This document shows, piece by piece, positions 1 to 11,700 of a stretch of 64,000 nt of DNA (the stretch's first letter is position 1; each line of letters starts with the position of its first letter). Location of the stretch: positions 868,001 to 932,000 of the forward strand of contig NC_092403.1 of assembly GCF_009017415.1 (NCBI RefSeq), given 5' to 3'. Both the position numbers and the translations under genes were made by a program. A model generated the notes under the pieces. That model searched no databases. It was given only the letters and a program-made list of their open reading frames with translations, and was not told the DNA's origin. The DNA comes from Aspergillus flavus. Taxonomy: Eukaryota > Ascomycota > Eurotiomycetes > Eurotiales > Aspergillaceae.

Positions 1-695
1 CATAGGGAAGTATGCCTAGCATAGTCGGGCCAATTCCTTGATAAAGATTTAATAAACTACCTTTACCGCCGCTTTCAAAGTAAATTCTTCGACTAATCCT
101 GAACCAAGAGGAATGCCTGTGCTGTTCTGTTTCAAAGGCAAGACGGATACGGATCAACTCAAGAGGATATGTAAAGGCGGTGGAGATGGCACCCGCCGTA
201 CTCCCGCAGAAGAATCGATGAAACGGTGTGTCTCTCTTGGGTGATATGATGATTACACGTTGGAGTTGTTCGTATGCCAAAAAGTTAATACCAGCATATG
301 GAAAAACGCGGATCAGACTCGCCGCGTGGCCTTTGAAAAGTGCAGGCACCCCATGGCTCGTCCGAATATGACTGATAGCCTCGATGAAACCATTCCACCG
401 GGTTGAATACGGCAGGAAATGCGGATTCGACGTTTGAAAGAGAATCTTGATTCTCTCCATCGGAGCAACAATCGTCTTTGCCTAGATACACCTTGCGTCA
501 GTGATAGACCCTGAATAGTGAGAAGGGAAAACTCACTGCGCAGCCTGCAACACCTCCCGCTACTCCATTTCTCCAATCAAAACCCCGGTTTCGGCTGGAA
601 TTGTCCGATTCTAAGCCATGATTATCACGGTGACTGTTTCTTGTCACATTGGATGAATCTTCTACGAGCGAACCAGAAGGACTAGTGCCACCCAT
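1..695 (-). CDS. Mitochondrial carrier, Leu5/CoA-carrier type (3' part beyond window)
   Basis: Inner-membrane solute carrier. The model is two exons, 695-537 and 481 running off the left edge, with a GTGAGT donor at 536 and a TATCTAG acceptor at 482. Across the join the protein reads GVAGGVAGCA-AKTIVAPMER, the first helix and P-x-[DE]-x-x-[RK] signature of the family, followed by IKILFQTSNP. The second repeat shows GHAASLIRVFPYAGINFLAYE and then TYPLELIRIRLAFE. The match to helices 1-4 is good and the wording resembles the coenzyme A/dPCoA carriers (yeast Leu5, human SLC25A42/16); that substrate is an inference from family resemblance. The ATG at 695 was chosen because the frame upstream of it opens only with non-ATG codons; an extra 5' exon is possible. 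The C-terminal third lies outside the window. Family certain, subfamily likely. Confidence 0.85.
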
Positions 696-1682
696 TCCGC
701 GAGAATGAGCAGTTGACGATCGGAGGGATTGTGGGGCTGATTTAGAAAGTCGAGACCACCTACGGAGACAATAGTTATCCAACTACGCTAGTGTATGGCA
801 CGTGATGATTAGCCAATAGGGTTCCCCTCTGCACTGCCCAGTGACTCCCCATTGGACCACGTCCAAGGGGCTGAATGTATGGGCAAATCCACACAACCTG
901 GCCATGGCAGGAATGACCGCCAATACAGACCGGACATTGCACGGCGTTAAGGTGATCCCCCTTTTACCCCACCGACCCCACCGGTGGGGTCATGATCCAC
1001 AGATTAACCGGGAAGGACCCGCGATAAGCTTATCGCCTTCAAGTCTTTCTCTCTTTCTTGACCCCTAACTCCGACAACTAAACAAGGGTCTCTGTGATAT
1101 TAATTGTATGGATCAATCTAGGGTTATGATCTGGTGCCACTCATTTGCCAGTGTATTGACCTGCTGGCTATTTATAGGAACTTAACCGAGCCCGGTTTGT
1201 TATTTTATATATATCGCTAAACGGGTGCTTCTGTGGTACTCTTTCTTATGTCTTAAAAGGTTACATATACTCTGTACGTACTGTAGTAAGCTGGGATCTC
1301 TTTTATTAGAATAATCATACAACCTTTTCTAGGTGGACAAGTTAGTAGATGACGGAATTGAGTTAAAAATCAAACGACCGTGATACCAAGTTCTATTAAG
1401 CATACCCCTGTACTTGGGTTACTGTACGGTTCAGTTCATAATTTTTCTTTTTCTTCTTTTTTCTCACGGATTTTGTCACGCCCGGAGCTGGCTATCTCCG
1501 GGGACAATGAATAGTATTTTCTTTTTCCTCTCGTTTATCCCCTAACTCCGGTCACTGGAGTATGTTTTGACAACTGCTAGAATTCAAGTGTGCGAGCCTA
1601 GCGTATTCTAGAATAAAACTCTTTACCCTACCTAAATGATTCTCTGAGCGCCGGATTTGTCTCCACACCATTACGATTCAAG
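696..1682. other. Intergenic region between divergent carrier and MFS genes
   Basis: This 1-kb stretch separates two divergently transcribed genes and should hold both promoters. A GC-rich part near 840-1030 contains the short palindrome CCACCGGTGG. The rest is AT-rich. The open frames seen here are short, lack spliced coding partners and resemble no family I recognise. Confidence 0.6.
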
Positions 1683-3567
1683 ATGATAGTTGACGCAAGT
1701 GCTGATCACGCTCCAGAGCAGCACTCGCTTCATGAAAAGAAATCTCCCGGACTCCAGGATACAAACCTCGACCAGCAATCCTCAACCTCGCCGAGCGATG
1801 AAGGTGAATATCCGACCGGCTTACGACTAACTTTCGTTGTTGTTGCTTTGATCTTGGCGATTTTCTTGACTTCTTTAGACTTCGTGAGTTCGACGTTTTC
1901 TTTGGGACAATCCCACAGGGTTTAGCAACACTTACATAGATCTTTTCCCTTAGACCATTATTGCGACAGCTATTCCACGTATTACCGATGACTTTCATAG
2001 TCTTGGAGATGTGGCTTGGTATGGGTCGGCCTTTTTTCTGGTCACTGCTGGCTTTCAAACAGCCTGTAAGCTTGATATCCCTTTTATCGTCTTGTTCCCA
2101 CTAACAACAACCAAAAGGGGGCAAGGCATATCTCTTCTTTAGCCTGAAGATCACATTTCTGCTGGCGATCTTTCTTTTTGAAGTGGGAAGTTTGATCTGT
2201 GGAGTCGCGCCTTCCTCGGTAGCCCTGATTGTCGGTCGTGCGATTGCTGGCTTGGGAGCTGCAGGCGTGAATACAGGATCCTTCACCCTGGCTGCGTTTT
2301 GCGCACCACCCCAGAAAAGACCTATCTTCACAGGATTAATTGGTCTTTCTTATGGTGCGCTCAAGCATAACACTTACTGACTTGCTGACCGAGCTGATTT
2401 AGTCTATAGGAATTGCATCGGTCGTGGGACCACTTCTTGGGGGTGTCTTTACGGAAAAGGCCACATGGAGATGGTGCTTCTACATCAATCTACCAGTAGG
2501 CGCTGTGTCAGCGATCTTCATTATTATCTTTTTCCAAAGCCCTCAAGCCTCGAAGTCTACGGACACCTCATCCTTGTGGTCAAAGGTGATGCAGATGGAC
2601 CCCATTGGAACTTTCTTGATGATGGCCTCAGTGACCTGCTATATCCTCGCAATGCAATATGGCGGATTGACGTACCCTTGGAACAGTTCAGTTGTCATTG
2701 GCTTAATCGTCGGCTTCGTGGCAATCTTAGCCGTTCTCTGTGGGTGGGAAGTATACATGGGCGAGATGGCCATGTCCTGTCCTCGCTTGGTCAAGAAGCA
2801 TGCAATTCCCTCGGCAGTGGGCTTCTTCTTCTTCGGTTCATACATCGTGGTGATTTATTATCTACCAATTTACTTCCAGAGTATTGATGGCACTTCCGCC
2901 ATTGGCTCGGGTGTTCACAACCTGCCTTTTATCCTTGCGGTGTCCATTTTCACGGTGTTGAGTGGCATTTTGATTTCCATGACTGGCTATCCCGCACCGT
3001 TTGTTATATCAGGGGCCGCAGTCGGCACGATCGGATGTGGCCTTTTATATACATTCAATATCGGTACCAGTACCGGTAAGTGGATTGGCTACCAAATCCT
3101 AGCCAGTGTCGGGAATGGATTTGGAGTCCAAGTTCCGATGATCATGGCCCAGGGAAATACAGAACCGAAAGACATGGCGGCGACAACTGCGATTTTAATG
3201 TGTAAGTTGTTTGTCTCATCCCGTGTACTGTTCGAGATCTAACTCGGTCATCTGTATAGGCTTCCAAACTGTCGGTGGTGCCTTTATGCAATCCGGTGCC
3301 CAAGCCGCATTCGCCAATCGCCTCCTCATTGAACTTCCCCGAACGGCGCCGGAGGTTGATCCCTCAGCTGTAGTGGCTGCGGGAGCAACAGAGCTAAAGT
3401 CCTTTGGCTCCAGCTTGCAAGGAATCCGCCTCGCTTACATGGATGGAATCAAAGTAACCTTCGCATTCGCATGTGCTTCGATGGGGGTGGCTTTCATCTT
3501 GGCCTTTTTCGCTCGGCGGGCAAGAATTGGGGGGGAAGCTGTAAAGAATGCCATGGCTGCTGCGTAG
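1683..3567 (+). CDS. MFS drug:H+ antiporter, DHA2 (14-TM) family
   Basis: Plasma-membrane proton-coupled exporter. Five exons (1683-1883, 1954-2065, 2118-2354, 2410-3201, 3260-3567) join in phase to give 549 aa. A hydrophilic N-terminus of about 50 residues precedes the first helix. The family motifs are plain: [15 protein letters not shown] in TM1, [19 protein letters not shown] TM2, [15 protein letters not shown] (antiporter motif C region), and [18 protein letters not shown] followed by [12 protein letters not shown]. The length and the second half, with its long run of hydrophobic segments, fit the 14-spanner DHA2 group that exports fungal secondary metabolites and drugs. It lies 1.8 kb upstream of an O-methyltransferase on the same strand, which suggests product export or self-protection; that role is inferred. 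Confidence 0.9.
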
Positions 3568-5371
3568 ATCCACAGTTTGGCGTTTCAGCTCAAATCTTGT
3601 GCCTTGGTGCCTACAGTACTCCAGCAATCCTCGCGTGTGGTTGAAAAAGCCCAGATATCTCTGTACCATAGACTATATTGGATTCTTCTGCTTCAATGTA
3701 TGTTCACATTTGCGCTGGCAGACTATTTTAAGAGATTTAATAATATTATAATGCTTCCATTGAGTGCTATGCGACTCGCCTTGCACATTTCCCAACCTGA
3801 GACATAGACTCATAGTCTTAGACCCTTCCGGAGTCTAACTAGAATCGACTTAAGGAAAGTATGTACCACATACCTTCTCATTTTCCTGAACCGTAGACCA
3901 TAAGAAAATTTGGTAGTTTCCAGTTACTGTAATATCTGCATAGTCAATTTGGACACTGTGACACACAACACCTTTTGATAGCTATAGCAAAACTGTATTA
4001 ATAAATCCGGTGTACAAGCAGATACACCAAGAAAATATTATATACCTTTCCAAAAGATGGTGTGGTAACTTTTATATTTACGTAGTAATAATGATAGTCA
4101 CGTCAATTCGACTATCATTTTCTTTGCTGAGTTAGAGATATTAACATAGTTATGAATGAAAGAATAATCAAGTAATAGTCATCTTACATACCAATCATCA
4201 CCTATACAAACCTTAACAATTTTCTTCCAAAGATTTGCTCATGTATAATGTCATACTGAAAATATGCCTCAAATACTATGTAGATGTTTTGACAATATGG
4301 TGATCAGAAATCACTCATTACCCGACTGATACCTCGGTTAAGTCACCTTACTTCAGCTTCAAGCCTAAAGTGTACATCGAAACATTTCCTTTTATTACCG
4401 CTAGTTTCTATAGCGATTCTTGGAGCGGAATCCGGCACCATGACCTCGGTACATGCAATTGACTTTCCATGGTATCCCTATCATACAGTTACAAGGATCA
4501 CTTGGCTAACGTGAGCGCTAAGATTAGCTGCGACACGACCAGATAAGACGATTTAATTTACGTTCTCATATGATCGCATCCAGGCCTTACTCTATATTCC
4601 ACCTTGTTCATCCGTGGGGTCGGTGGTGGGGAGGCAGGAATGACAACGTGGTGGGGGAGGGGAGGATTTGGGAGCTTCATGTGGAACAAAAGTACTGTAC
4701 ATCCGTACATTCTGGTATTGGGTAAGCCTACTAGTATACGACGAAGATGCGATGCGCCATCACGGCCCAGCAATAACCTCCGGGCAGGTTCGTACCGGCT
4801 ACCCATCTCTTTCTCCGTGCCCCCTCTTCCTTCAGGAGCCCCATCTCTGAATCCTCCTCTGGGTCATTGGCCGAGTCACCTATGCTGGTGGGGTAACGCG
4901 GAGGTAGAAAGAAGTCCGATGTATCTAGTGCTTTTGTAGAGAGACTTAATTCTGACGTGAGAATTTGTGCGATATTGAAGGAACGTGTTGCATTGTATGG
5001 TGATGGTAGGATACGCTTTGACCAGTAGAGAACTTGAAGTCGGAAGGTAATCGGTCTGTCTGGTTTAGATAGATGGGGTTTGGGGGTAATTTACCAAATG
5101 GGACAAACCTTTACAATACAACATGAATAATATGAGCGTGTATGTATGATCGTGGAAGTGCAAGAAATTGGGAAAAGGGCAAGCAAGTAGAATCCCAGCA
5201 TACTACAGGATGCAGTGCCATGGGACGTGGTCCTCTCCGATCTTACAATATAAATGTCCCATAGAAACCCCAATGTAGCTACAAGAACCAGATTATATCA
5301 CCTTTGTACCTACCTTCACGACATACAAGGGAGAATATCCTTCTGTTTATTTCCAGCCCCAACAGCACAAG
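3568..5371. other. Long intergenic region upstream of the O-methyltransferase
   Basis: From about 3800 to 4560 the DNA is AT-rich without coding signal. At 4600-4680 there is a purine-rich patch (repeated GGTGGGG). Overlapping open frames on both strands at 4560-4940 come from this composition bias and show no family motif. The last 130 bp carry the O-methyltransferase promoter. Confidence 0.55.
5249..5255 (+). promoter_or_regulatory. TATA box of the O-methyltransferase gene
   Basis: TATAAAT lies 117 bp upstream of the chosen ATG at 5372, a usual distance for filamentous fungi. It is the only TATA-like site close to that start. Confidence 0.45.
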
Positions 5372-6812
5372 ATGGCGTCTCCAAATCGGCTGACTGTCTT
5401 ATCCAATGTTATCGCGGAGAAGACGAAAGTAATCTCAGATTTCCTGGCCTCCAAGGGAGTTGAGCCTCCCTCTTTCGATGTCGACGGGCAGGCTGACTAT
5501 GCAATTTCGGCCGACGACAAAGAGGCCTATGAGGCTCGCCTGGAGTTGATTGCAGCATCAAAGGAACTCTATGCTCTTTCCCATGGTCCGAAGGATCATA
5601 TTCGAAACATTTGTTGGGATGTAGGTTTGGGCAATTGTCACTTGCAGGGCAACCCAAAACAGGGAACATCACTGATGTAAATGTGCAGGCTATGGATCCA
5701 TTGTCCCTACATGCCATTTGGACCTTCCGGGTCCCACAAGCTGTCCCACTGAATAGCAAAATATCATACGAAGACCTGGCTGAAAAGTGCCATCAATTGA
5801 GTGGAATCTTCGTACCACTATTCACCTTCCGACGGATCATCCGCCACGCTATAACGAACCGCTTCTTCTGTGAGCCAGAACTTGGGTTTGTTGCCCACAA
5901 CCGCGCATCGCGAGTTCTTCTCGAAGAGGAAACCTTGGATGCCTGGGTGGGTCTGTTTTGTAATGACATGTGGCCTGGCTTTGTCTACACCGTTGAAGCC
6001 ATGAGGAGATGGCCCGGGAGTGGGGAACCGAATGAGACGGGTATCAACGTGGCCTATGGCCATAATCTCAATTGGTTCGATCACACTTCCCGCAATGACG
6101 TTGTCGCCGACAGATATAGCAAGAGTATGAAGGCACACGGGGGTGGTGTTGGATTTGATGTCTCGCACACCGTGACCGGCTATCCATGGGCGGATATTGG
6201 TGAGGGGACGGTCGTTGACGTGAGTACCATTCTCCTAATGGCCATGTGAGCAATAAATTGGATTTGTTTCTGATTTTTCCAAATCTTGCCTTGTTTTAGT
6301 GTGGAGGAAGTGGAGGTTTCGCCTCGATGGCGATTGCAGAAGCACACCCCAAGCTGCACTTTGTCGTTCAAGATCAAGAGCACACAATCACAGAAGAGAC
6401 AAAGGCTGCGGTGCCACAACATCTCAAGCCCAGAGTTAGACTTGAAGTGCATGACCTGTTGAAACCACAGACCGTAGTAGCAGACGTCTACTTCTTCCGT
6501 TGGGTCTTTCATGGATTTGCCGAAAAGTATGCTATCCAGGTTTTGCGGGCTTTAATTCCGGTGCTTAAGAAAGGAGCGAAGGTTGTCATCAACGACGGCG
6601 TGATCCCCGAGCCCGGTACCGTCCCATGGATGGAATATCGAAGCATTAGATGCATGGATCTTTTGGGCATGGCAGTGAACAATACCGGTGAAAGGGCTTT
6701 GGATGACTGGATAGGTCTGTTTGAAGCGGCTGATCCTCGATTTAAGTTTCTGAATGCCTGGAAGCCCCCGAAAAGCACAATTTGGTTCATTGAAGCCGAG
6801 TGGCAGCCGTGA
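5372..6812 (+). CDS. SAM-dependent class I O-methyltransferase (COMT-like)
   Basis: Transfers a methyl group from SAM to a hydroxyl, typically of an aromatic secondary metabolite. Three exons (5372-5620, 5689-6219, 6300-6812) join in phase 0 to give 430 aa, the usual length. The N-terminal dimerisation/winged-helix part is followed by the SAM-binding glycine motif TVVDCGGSGGFAS, which spans the second intron; most relatives have DVGGGxG, so Cys and Ser replace Val and Gly. The catalytic histidine region reads RWVFHGFAEKYA, with the His kept but the usual HDW changed to HGF. The C-terminus ends WFIEAEWQP. An 84% identical copy of the last 53 codons lies at 11431-11589. With the MFS exporter upstream and a regulator downstream it fits a tailoring gene; its substrate cannot be told. 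Confidence 0.92.
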
Positions 6813-7385
6813 AGCTGAGGTTATTGTAAGGCGCCTGAACTGTTCATATCGTCCTGACAGGCTCTCAACATCGGTGTTTCACGCCCAAGTCTCTGCCTCA
6901 AATGAAATCATAGAACTACAAACAAGTTGAATGCCAGTTCTCGGAAATTGAATTTCAGGGTTTATACATACGTGCATGTATATGCATAAGATTATCGCTC
7001 GCTGCTCAGATGTCGTCAACTGCATAGGTTTCAAGTATTTAGAATAGCAAGGAAACGTTGGCTTATACAGAAAGATAAAAGGTTTCATTCTATGAACGAT
7101 GGTACCTGAGAACACCATGATATGAAGTAAAACAACCACAGGAAAGAGCTACTACGTCTAAGGCATAGAAGACTAGAACTCACTAGGTAGCACCTCAAAA
7201 GCTTGACACGGTACTGGTCACAATATATCCAAATATGTAAATTAGTAGATTTCCTAGGCGATTCTCTTCCCGTACGGTCATGTTGATAGATCAAAGCAGC
7301 TCAATCAATTCTATGGGAATTCAACCAGGTTCACTGTCTATGAGTCTATACAAACCTGGAATTTGAAGAAAATTGGCTTTCAAGG
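6813..7385. other. Convergent 3' intergenic region
   Basis: This stretch lies between the convergent 3' ends of the O-methyltransferase and the C2H2 regulator. It is AT-rich; short open frames here look like shadows, and I see no RNA gene or repeat. Confidence 0.6.
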
Positions 7386-9966
7386 TTAGCCTCTGAGGCT
7401 ATCCGCGTAGCCTTTCAAAACCTCGGCAATAATGCCGTACAATCCAATTGTAGCGCTATTTTTGAAGATCAAGGACCAGGCATAGACCAGTTGTATCGAA
7501 TATGGCTTGGACGTAATAGCTGGATCTAGGTCTATCTCCGCCAGCGTTTCTTGTATTGTTTTTAAAATGTCATTTTCCTCGGAAGATCGATCTGATATAG
7601 CGCGACTCAACTGCTCCCTCGTCCAAATGCTTAGAAACAGACCTTTGGAATTGCTTTCGGTTAATTGTCGTTATTACCAGTGAAGGGGCGGATGAGTGAG
7701 TAAGGAGGAAAGGGGGCTGGAACAAGTGGAATTACTCACAGCATTCCAAGGAATAGGTGTTGAATAATAATTTAGAGTGCCATCCAGAAATGGATCCTGC
7801 CTGGGCCATTCCCATTACTATGGATATCTGAAGTGCTTCAATAGCACACCAAGCAGCCTTCACACATGTCCTCGAGCTTGATATGTTAACTTGGATATCA
7901 TTTAACCTGGAAGTAATACTTTGCACGTTTCGGGTCGTCAGGGCCGCCCGCAGGGGCCTGAAGTTTCCACACAGTCGCACATGAGCCTGACGATACAACG
8001 AAAGAGCATTTGCCGCAATCACCCCACTAGGGTACCTGGGAGAACAATGAAACTCGGGGTTCTGCTCGGCGCACATCCGCCACCTAGTTAAAGATTCCTC
8101 AATCCGTTGTACGTGCGCTGGTAATGAATCTATAAGCCAGTTGTCCTGGTAGAGGCTCGTGAGGTGTTTGACAATTCCATGTAATGTCAGATAGGATCCG
8201 AAAATACTCAGGCGAAGCGGTGATGCACCCTGGCCAGACATAATATGGGCTAAAGCGGTTGAGAATTGAATAGGGGGTTTGGATATGGACTTTCGTTTGT
8301 CCAACCAAGCTTGTGGAGATATACTTGTCCATTCAGATTCTTCGCAAGGCAGAAAACAATCATTAATGTCCAGGCTCCAGGAGTAACTTGCTGTGTGAAA
8401 GGTGGCTCCTAGGGCACCCAGATAGACGTATACTGCGCAAATTGTTCTTATGAGTAGGGTTAGACACGCTTCCCATTTCTAAGATAGGATACCTCCACGC
8501 ACCTTACAGTCATTTCCGAATCAATCCACTTCTGCCACTGCTGTAGAATATCATCATTTCCACCGTCTGATTCCGGCGTGTATGGAGAGACCTTCCTATA
8601 CTGAATGCCCTGTGAAGTAAATCATGTATTAGTGGCCTCGTTTTGAGTAGACACCGGGATGTAAGAATGACAGAGAGCGGCAGACTAGAAGGCTGCACAA
8701 TAGTAGCTTCCAAACAGTCAATTCTCTGGTTTCCTTAGACATACTTCAATCAAAAGGGATGCTAATGATGCAGACTCTTGAAAAGTTCGAAAATCGCTGT
8801 TTTTCGTCCCGTTTGCCATGATTAACAGCAGACACTGCAACACCCATAGCGGCTCGTCTGCGATAGTGAGTGGGCTCAATTCAATCTTTTTCACATTAGG
8901 GAGTGTGCCTCAATACTAGTTGTACTTCGCTTACATGATTCTTGATGCACATCTGGGCAATGCAATGAAGTGAAGTTGCAGTTGCATCATCGTCGTAATA
9001 ACTGGCGCCAATGGATGCCATCGCAAAGATCATACAAGGTGGAGCGAGCTCTGCTTTCCAGGTCGGCATATGAATACATGGAATGTAAATGAGAAAGCAC
9101 TCGGCGAAAGCCCTCAGTAATCTCTCCAACGTCAAGCGGCTCGGAATTTTGAGGTCATTCAAATTTTCGACCTAATAAGTCAATGGTCAGGTACTAAGTA
9201 GCGAAAGTGGGTGGTCGCCGTTATCCCAGGCATCAAGTCAAAGCTTACTGGTCTAACAATATTGAGTGTGGAAGCAAGATGATGCCATTGTTGCTCTGAA
9301 GCTAGCTGATGCCATTGTTGTTCTGATATGGCGAAGGAGCCTTTCCACTCCAGTGACTTTACCACCTGTGATGAGGATGCTGTGCTGGTATGGTTGTCCA
9401 AGGGAGGTGTGAGGCACCTCAATGCCAGATTGGCACCCGAATCTCCTTGTGACATCTCTTCCAGATTGCTCGGGATGGAAGACATCAGATCCTTTGGGAA
9501 GTTGAGAGATGGGGTTGAAGAGCTTACTGTCGGGGTATCCACGAAGGTTACAGGGCCGGTGGCAGGAGGGTGCGTCATAGAGATCAAGGACTCAGTATCA
9601 TTTGGTGCCATGGCCGATGAAGTGATGGGGCTAGGTGTTCGCCTGGACCTGGGATGCATAGACATCGACTGCTCTTCAATGCCGTTCCCTTGAGTATGAT
9701 GTTGCGGGAAGGGTCCCATATGGTACCTTGCGTGGTGCCTTCTGAAAACATCCTGTCGAGTAAAGGTCGCATGACAAAGTGTACATCTAAACGGGCGCTC
9801 ATTACGATCTAGAGATCTGATTAATCTGGTTGCTCCCGCCTAGTGGGTGGGTCAACATACGTGAGCGCTCATGCCTGGAAAGATGCTCCGATCGGGCGAA
9901 TGCACGGGCGCAGTAGGAACACTGTTTATCACGACGCGTAAGGCCTAGCCCTGTATTGGCACTCAT
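7386..9966 (-). CDS. C2H2 zinc-finger transcription factor with fungal-specific activation domain
   Basis: Nuclear DNA-binding regulator, 704 aa. Seven exons in transcription order: 9966-9861, 9808-9249, 9171-8935, 8885-8745, 8609-8503, 8446-7740, 7642-7386; all phases close. Finger 1 is CSYCARAFARSEHLSRHERSH and its last His is made by splicing; finger 2 is CTLCHATFTRQDVFRRH followed by HARYH. A Ser/Thr/Pro-rich linker follows (about residues 80-220) and includes a short repeat SEQQWHQLA/SEQQWHHLA. The remainder is the Fungal_trans-type domain, recognisable in RLLRAFAECFLIYIPCIHMP and DEPLWVLQCLLLIM. This two-finger plus Fungal_trans architecture is common among regulators of secondary metabolism and carbon use. 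It converges on the O-methyltransferase and may control the MFS and methyltransferase pair. Confidence 0.9.
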
Positions 9967-11430
9967 TATTCTGGACTGCTTCAGACATAGAGTTGCAAGG
10001 TTTCTTGCCAGGATCACTGATTTTACTTCCCGGATCCCGCAGTTTTATTTTCCAACGTGAGCTGCAAGGAACAAAGGCCCCCGTTGTCAGGTGACGTGGA
10101 TTGAAGCAGAAATCGAGGTTCCGAACATGTAAAATACTACCAATTTTACCAACACCAATGCAACATATTTCAGCCAATTGCATTTGTCTAGTCTGGTCAA
10201 TCTGAGTGTATTTGCCGCTTTCATGATTTGAGTCCCTCTGTACTTTACGGCCTCGAGAAATCTGTATCTTTAGATACTCTAACCCGTCGATGTAGGTATC
10301 GGGCTATCTTAATTTATATATACAACAACTACCACTATCACCACTCCTACCGCAGGTGCAATCCTCTTTATATATGACTATCACCGCTAGTACGACCAGA
10401 TCCTAATTTGTTTACTAATTAATCACCAAATTTGACATTGATAGAATATACGGCGTATTGTATTATGGAGCACGTGGCTTGTAGGCCCACGCCGAATGAA
10501 TTCGGGCCGCCCCGCCCTCCCCTCGAGATAGGATGTAACATTTCAGGTTTACTCTCTAGAACTAGTGTCATACTCTTGCTACTGTAGGGTCCAAGCAAAT
10601 GCTGTCTGGTGATTCAGGATAAGCACTAGTGGTATGTCTCAAAGTAAGCTTTGAGTTTTGCCGAAGAACCCGGGGCACGGGAAGATTTAGTACTTTTTGG
10701 ATACTAAGGAGAATCGCCATATTAAATACCTATCCTTACTATTGCAGGGGGTTTTACGAAACCTTAGGAAGCCGAGGTAACACATGTTGGATAATTGATT
10801 GCGACAGATGGGTCTCGGTCAAGATTCCGCGGGCAACTTCCGCGAATGGACTATTGACTTGCTCACCAGCCGTGGTCAGTTCGACATCGACTGGTTGCGT
10901 AGTACGTACTAATATAGCACTGCTGTGACTATTAGATAGGTATCATCTCCATGATATACTAGCTTTTAACTAGATTTAGCTAGTCTGGTCACGAGACGGT
11001 CACTAACCTCATTCGGAGGATGTTTTAACTGGAATCCAGGCGATGGCAGCTTATTCCGTATTTTAGATTGGAATCATTCTCTCTGGCACACTCCAACTTT
11101 TAAGGGTCAATGCACCCATCCTCCGATCGCAAAGCTTCATTTCAAAGGGGCCCGAAGATTATATACTAGAACTATCTTCGATAGCGGGTAATATCATATA
11201 ACCCCTTTTCTTAGAGCCGAAAGTTAATCTTTCTTAAGCTACTGGATCTATTAAAAAACGCCGTATTTATATAATAAAAGATTCTATCTATAGAGAAGAT
11301 ACGAGGAAGATAATATAGCCTGTACTGGGTATGGCATTCGTCTGCAATGGGGCATACATATGGGTAAAACAGCCCACTAGTTAATCAACCGGAGTCCTCT
11401 GTATCTAAATTTCTTGGTTGGTCCAAGAAT
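9967..11430. other. Intergenic region upstream of the C2H2 regulator
   Basis: It starts with the promoter of the regulator. Between about 10300 and 11340 the sequence becomes strongly AT-rich, with TATA-rich runs and no coding signal. Apart from the methyltransferase fragment that follows, nothing recognisable is present. Confidence 0.55.
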
Positions 11431-11589
11431 ATGGATCTGTTGTGTTTGTCAGTGAGCAACGCCGGTGAAAGCGCTTTGGATGACTGGATAGGGCTATTCA
11501 AGATGGCCGACACCCGATTTAAGTTCCTGAATGCCTGGAAACCCCCGAAAAGCACAATGTGGTTCATTGAAGTCGAGTGGCAGCCCTAA
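11431..11589 (+). pseudogene. C-terminal O-methyltransferase fragment (remnant paralogue)
   Basis: Fifty-three codons, including a TAA stop, align without gaps to the last 53 codons of the O-methyltransferase at 6654-6812. By hand count 133 of 159 bases and 41 of 52 residues match; LDDWIGLF, RFKFLNAWKPPKST and WFIE are shared. Many of the differences are at third codon positions, so this is an old paralogue that was under selection rather than a recent duplication. Nothing upstream resembles the rest of the enzyme: the SAM motif and the catalytic His are absent, so the fragment cannot be active. Confidence 0.88.
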
Positions 11590-11700
11590 GGCTGATATCC
11601 TCTGTAGCGAGCTATTCTGCTCGACCAAGAATAAAAATCTGCTGAACTGGCATAAACTGTCCTTCATAATTCAATGATACATATTCGTAGTTCTCTATCC

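Noticed and set aside
4560..4940. Overlapping frames in a G-rich patch
   Set aside because: Compositional artefact; no motif on either strand.
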